NCBI GenBank assembly: GCA_964630705.1
Contig: CAZVZH010000001.1
Span: 18,656 to 82,655 of the forward strand
DNA: 64,000 bases
DNA from: M3007 sp964630705
Lineage (GTDB): Bacteria > Bacteroidota > Bacteroidia > Chitinophagales > Saprospiraceae
Direction of reading: 5' to 3'
Positions 61,514-64,000 of this stretch are shown piece after piece. Position numbers and translations under genes: made by a program. The first letter of the stretch is position 1. The number at the start of each line of letters is the position of its first letter. The notes beneath the pieces were generated by a model. That model saw only the letters and a program-made list of their open reading frames with translations, did no database searches and was not told where the DNA came from.

Positions 61514-61541
61514 AAAAGGCGCAGATTTTCTTCTGCGCCTT
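61506..61541 (-). terminator. Intrinsic terminator (minus strand) after the 33-residue lipoprotein gene
   Basis: A 10-base perfect stem (61516-61525 with 61532-61541) with a 6-base loop is followed on the minus strand by a T-rich tract (CCTTTTTATTTTT). It ends the transcript of the tiny gene at 61613-61714. Confidence 0.8.
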
Positions 61542-61612
61542 AGAGGCTGTTTGAGTTTAGTTTTTATCGCTGTTAACGGCGGCCGTTTGCTGCGGTCGCC
61601 TTCAAATGCAGT

Positions 61613-61714
61613 TTACAAGTCAGTGCCGGGGCAGCCATAACCGCGATGGCAAGCTTCCAAAAGGACCAAGGCAGCGAGAAATGCAAACGCAAGCAATTTT
61701 TTCCAGTTTTTCAT
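61613..61714 (-). CDS. Tiny putative lipoprotein (33 residues)
   Basis: A 34-codon frame from the ATG at 61714 to a TAA at 61613. The product has a Lys-rich start (MKNWKKLL), a hydrophobic stretch (AFAFLAALVLLEAC) ending in a plausible lipobox LEAC, and a short tail of 11 residues with a second Cys (HRGYGCPGTDL). It has a perfect -7 box upstream (61825-61832) and an intrinsic terminator downstream, so it looks like a real transcription unit. No function can be assigned; a lipid-anchored peptide with one free Cys would be left after processing. Confidence 0.65.
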   Translation of the reverse strand: MKNWKKLLAFAFLAALVLLEACHRGYGCPGTDL

Positions 61715-62113
61715 TTTATAAACAATTTTAGCAGATTCAGGATGACTGTGGTTGGAATGCTGTCAGAAACGGAACATATCGCGCGCTTATTGTTGCAAAT
61801 CCTGTGCCACCCAAGATTTCGGCGCAAAATTAAGTAATTGAAAACCTTAGTTGCAAAACTTTTATTAAATACATCCCGAAAAACAACGCCTATTCAAAAT
61901 ATTGTTCGCAATTAAAAGCATATTAACAAGCGGTTCATTTACCCCAGATTGCTATTATTCGCGGGCGACCGGAATAAATCGTATTGGTTTTAGGGATTTG
62001 TTTTAAGAGTCATTAAATTCGCTTTCGTTTTTATTCCATGTTTCTCCTACGTTCTGAGCTTACGACGCATATCTGGTTTAATCCGTTTTCCCAAAATCGA
62101 AAAAACTTAAGCC
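61715..62113. other. 399-base A+T-rich intergenic region
   Basis: No convincing gene is seen. It holds the minus-strand -7 box TAATTTTG at 61825-61832 for the tiny lipoprotein gene. The rest is A+T-rich and presumably includes the promoter of the AP2-domain gene, although no perfect plus-strand -7 box was found. Confidence 0.6.
61825..61832 (-). promoter_or_regulatory. -7 box (TAATTTTG) for the tiny lipoprotein gene
   Basis: A perfect TANNTTTG match on the minus strand about 110 bases upstream of the ATG at 61714, giving a leader of roughly 100 bases. Confidence 0.5.
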
Positions 62114-62644
62114 GTGATTTACAAAGTCAAACTCAAGAATGCAGACGATATGGTGTTCCTCGACGACCATGTATACGAATGGCTCACCACCGATCCTTAC
62201 CTTTCCAAAATCGACCTGATCAACAACCTCCGGAAGCACTCCAGCGGTTGCGCCGTTTTTCAGAAAACCTGGAAAAAAGCCGACGGTAGTTTTAAAACGG
62301 AAACCATTTACCTGCACAAACTCATCGCCGAAAAATACCTCGGGCACCTCAATGAGGGCAAGCGGCAGTTGGTCGGCGCCAAAAACAACGACAAGTTGGA
62401 TTGCCGGGTGGAAAACCTGATGTACCGCTCCCGATCAGTAGCCAGCCGGCAACGAAAGACGAGCAGCAAGACGGGATACACCGGCGTGTACCGCGAACAC
62501 AACCGCTATCGTGCCGTGATCTCCATCCGGGGCAAATCCGTGCATTTGGGCATGTTCGACACCCCGGAAGAAGCTGCGGCAGCCTACAACAAGGTTTCGC
62601 GGGAAACGTACGGAGAGGAGGGTAAGATCAATAAAATCAAGTAG
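62114..62644 (+). CDS. AP2-domain protein with degenerate HNH region
   Basis: 176 residues from a GTG start at 62114; an in-frame stop at 62108 leaves no earlier choice. Residues about 60-115 align with the HNH unit of homing-type endonucleases (LHKLIAEKYL and CRVENLMY), but the catalytic NHxDG is replaced by VGAKNND. Residues about 125-170 form an AP2/ERF-type DNA-binding domain (YTGVYREHNRYRAVISI, GMFDTPEEAAAAYNKVS). It is probably a DNA-binding protein derived from an HNH-AP2 mobile endonuclease and no longer a nuclease. No inteins or introns are seen nearby. Confidence 0.8.
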   Translation: MIYKVKLKNADDMVFLDDHVYEWLTTDPYLSKIDLINNLRKHSSGCAVFQKTWKKADGSFKTETIYLHKLIAEKYLGHLNEGKRQLVGAKNNDKLDCRVENLMYRSRSVASRQRKTSSKTGYTGVYREHNRYRAVISIRGKSVHLGMFDTPEEAAAAYNKVSRETYGEEGKINKIK

Positions 62645-62666
62645 TTACCTTATTATTGGTGCTTCC

Positions 62667-63272
62667 TTAATGCATCCGGTCGCCGCGCTCCGGCAAGCTT
62701 TGCATAATAGTCGCTTCGTGGAGCAGATATTCTTTCCAACGCAATCTGGTTTTTTCCTTGCCAAAATAACGCTCCGCCAGGTCGAGAAACAGGCGATAAT
62801 GCCCGGCTTCCGCCACCATAAACTTGTGGTACCAGTCGCGCAAATTCAGGTCGGAGCAAAACAACGACAACAAGCGGAACCGCTCACAACTCCGCGCCTC
62901 GATCAGGGCGCAAACCAGCAGGCGCTCCAGCAAAGCCTCCTCCCGGGAGCCGCCTTTTTTCTGAAACTTGAGCAACTCGTTGACATATTCGTCCTTGCGT
63001 TGCCGGCCCAGCTGCAAGTCCCGCTTTTTCAATTCGGATAAAACCATTCGAAAATGCCCCCACTCTTCCGTGACTACCGGAGCCAGTTCTTCCACCAGTT
63101 CCGGCCGGTCGGGGTACGACTGGATCAGCGATATGCAAGCCGTTGCGGCTTTTTGTTCGCAGTAAGCGTGGTCGGTCAGTATTTCCGCCAAATCAATTTC
63201 GGCCAGATTGACCCAACGCGGATCGGTGGGCAGTTTCAACCCCAGGGTCGTATTTTGCAAGTGCTCTTCCAT
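62667..63272 (-). CDS. miaE: tRNA-(ms2io6A) hydroxylase MiaE-like
   Basis: 201 residues with a ferritin-like di-iron bundle: HAYCEQKAATACISLI, EWGHFRMVLSELKKR, CALIEARSCERFRLLS and AEAGHYRLFLDLAERYFG supply the Glu and His ligands (two ExxH pairs). The family hydroxylates the isopentenyl side chain of 2-methylthio-N6-isopentenyladenosine at tRNA position 37. MiaA and MiaB, which make the substrate, must be encoded elsewhere. It is divergent from the TrmH-like gene, another RNA modifier. Confidence 0.9.
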   Translation of the reverse strand: MEEHLQNTTLGLKLPTDPRWVNLAEIDLAEILTDHAYCEQKAATACISLIQSYPDRPELVEELAPVVTEEWGHFRMVLSELKKRDLQLGRQRKDEYVNELLKFQKKGGSREEALLERLLVCALIEARSCERFRLLSLFCSDLNLRDWYHKFMVAEAGHYRLFLDLAERYFGKEKTRLRWKEYLLHEATIMQSLPERGDRMH

Positions 63273-63300
63273 GGCACAAAAATACGTTCAGACGGAGTTT

Positions 63301-63308
63301 TAACTTTG
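63301..63308 (+). promoter_or_regulatory. -7 box (TAACTTTG) for the TrmH-like gene
   Basis: A perfect TANNTTTG match ending 10 bases before the ATG at 63319; the leader would be only a few bases. Confidence 0.6.
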
Positions 63309-63318
63309 CCTTTCTAAT

Positions 63319-63855
63319 ATGAAAAAACTCAGCATGGACGCCCTGAACCGCCTCAGCGCGGAAAACTTCAGAAACACGGAAAAGATTCCGCTCCTCTTGG
63401 TGCTCGACCAGGTGCGCTCGGGCATGAATGTGGGTTCGATCTTTCGAACGGCCGACGCCTTCGCACTGGAAAAGATCGTGCTCTGCGGCATTACCGCGCA
63501 ACCGCCCCACCGCGAAATTCTGAAAACGGCGCTGGGCAGTACCGATTCCGTTCCCTGGGAATATTCCGAGTCTACCCTGGCGGCCATCCTCCGTTTAAAA
63601 AAAGCCGGCTGCGTAGTGCTTGCCGTGGAGCAAACCACCGAAAAAACCTGGTTGCAGGATTTTCAACCCGAACCCGGGAAACGCTACGTCCTGGTGCTGG
63701 GCAACGAAGTGGACGGCGTTTCCGAAGCGGCGCTCGCGCATTGCGACGGCGCGCTGGAAATTCCGCAATTCGGCACCAAACATTCGCTGAACATCGCCGT
63801 AGCGGCAGGTATCGCGGTTTGGGAATTTTCAAAAAAATGGCGTTTTGCGCACTAG
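63319..63855 (+). CDS. TrmH/SpoU family RNA 2'-O-methyltransferase
   Basis: 178 residues, SPOUT fold without an extra N-terminal domain. Motif 1 region SGMNVGSIFRTADAF, motif 2 VLGNEVDGVSEAAL and motif 3 IPQFGTKHSLNIAVAAGIA, which forms the knot, are intact. It methylates a ribose 2'-OH in tRNA or rRNA; the exact target is unknown. It is divergent from miaE, and an imperfect inverted repeat follows the stop. Confidence 0.92.
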   Translation: MKKLSMDALNRLSAENFRNTEKIPLLLVLDQVRSGMNVGSIFRTADAFALEKIVLCGITAQPPHREILKTALGSTDSVPWEYSESTLAAILRLKKAGCVVLAVEQTTEKTWLQDFQPEPGKRYVLVLGNEVDGVSEAALAHCDGALEIPQFGTKHSLNIAVAAGIAVWEFSKKWRFAH

Positions 63856-63876
63856 TTGGACAGAATGTTTTTTCTC

Positions 63877-63952
63877 GGACAGGATTTACAGGATAAACAG
63901 GATACGTTTTTTTATTTTCTTTTTATCCTGTTGATCCTCGTCAATCCTGTCC
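63877..63952. repeat. Imperfect inverted repeat with CAGGAT/ATCCTG units
   Basis: The left arm (63877-63904) and right arm (63924-63952) are near reverse complements, with a perfect outer 10 bases (GGACAGGATT with AATCCTGTCC). They enclose a T-rich loop, and the same ATCCTG units recur just after at 63961. This kind of element appears as an intergenic repeat in several Bacteroidota genomes. It may also end the TrmH-like transcript. Confidence 0.6.
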
Positions 63953-63984
63953 ATTTTTAATCCTGTCGTTTCTGGTGACCTTCC

Positions 63985-63992
63985 TACCTTTG
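63985..63992 (+). promoter_or_regulatory. -7 box (TACCTTTG) at the window edge
   Basis: A perfect TANNTTTG match 8 bases from the end of the window, likely driving a plus-strand gene that starts beyond it. Confidence 0.5.
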
Positions 63993-64000
63993 CGCGTCGG

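Noticed and set aside
62114..62644. Active homing endonuclease or mobile element
   Set aside because: The HNH catalytic core is missing, and no intron, intein or flanking repeats were found.
1..64000. CRISPR arrays, rRNA operons, insertion sequences and a replication origin
   Set aside because: I looked for short regular direct repeats with spacers, rRNA-like sequence, transposase frames with terminal repeats and DnaA-box clusters, and saw none. The regular repeats present are all inside protein-coding genes.

Overview
The window looks like chromosomal DNA of a member of the Bacteroidota, probably a Saprospiria- or Chitinophagia-type environmental bacterium. The evidence is: secreted proteins with type IX secretion system (T9SS) type A and type B C-terminal sorting domains; a PorP/SprF-type and a PorE-like T9SS gene side by side; very long SprB/Ig-like repeat proteins; a YfhO family membrane protein; menaquinone synthesis through futalosine; and many copies of the Bacteroidota -7 promoter box TANNTTTG just upstream of genes. 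No rRNA, CRISPR array, transposase or prophage was seen.

Layout. 0-4.4 kb: a giant surface protein with a thioredoxin fold fused to PKD/SprB repeats. 4.6-10.3 kb: a same-strand run with a degenerate beta-phosphoglucomutase-like HAD protein, a lipoprotein, a lipoprotein alpha-amylase (GH13), the potassium transporter Kup and a family 9 glycosyltransferase. 10.4-19.6 kb: a surface/secretion block with PorP-like and PorE-like proteins, a type B cargo, a 1397-residue S74-chaperone fibre and a small type A cargo. 19.8-24.8 kb: an NTF2-like protein, a fused 2-oxoacid dehydrogenase E1, a sterol-desaturase family hydroxylase, a rhodanese lipoprotein and two small unknowns.

24.8-29.6 kb: a molybdenum cofactor cluster (moaE, moaD, a TauE/SafE permease, moaA, moeA, moaC, mobA) in several divergent and convergent units. 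29.7-39.0 kb: a coiled-coil membrane protein, a TamB-like giant, a PLP decarboxylase, a DEDDh exonuclease and a glycosyltransferase. Much of 31.3-37.8 kb is visibly richer in A+T than the rest. 39-47 kb: YfhO, an esterase, an EGF-like lipoprotein, two related small helical secreted proteins, a helix-hairpin-helix barrel protein, a NifU-like Fe-S protein and MsrA.

47.2-49.2 kb: mqnE-mqnA. 49.3-54.6 kb: a glycosyltransferase, a small helix-turn-helix protein, TrmN6, a T9SS-exported phospholipase D-like protein and a YggS-type PLP protein. 54.7-59.8 kb: a 1722-residue type B T9SS cargo, followed by tRNA-Arg(CCG). 60-64 kb: two tandem acyltransferases, a tiny 33-residue putative lipoprotein with its own promoter and terminator, an AP2-domain protein with a decayed HNH region, MiaE and a TrmH/SpoU methyltransferase.

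Together the window combines cell-surface display (T9SS cargo plus PorP/PorE parts), envelope building (glycosyltransferases, acyltransferases, TamB, YfhO) and housekeeping cofactor and tRNA-modification genes. The most unusual items are the HAD protein that lacks its catalytic aspartates and any ordinary start codon, the self-processing fibre next to the PorP/PorE pair, the thioredoxin-SprB fusion, the 33-residue lipoprotein gene and a perfect 62-base palindrome between two convergent genes.
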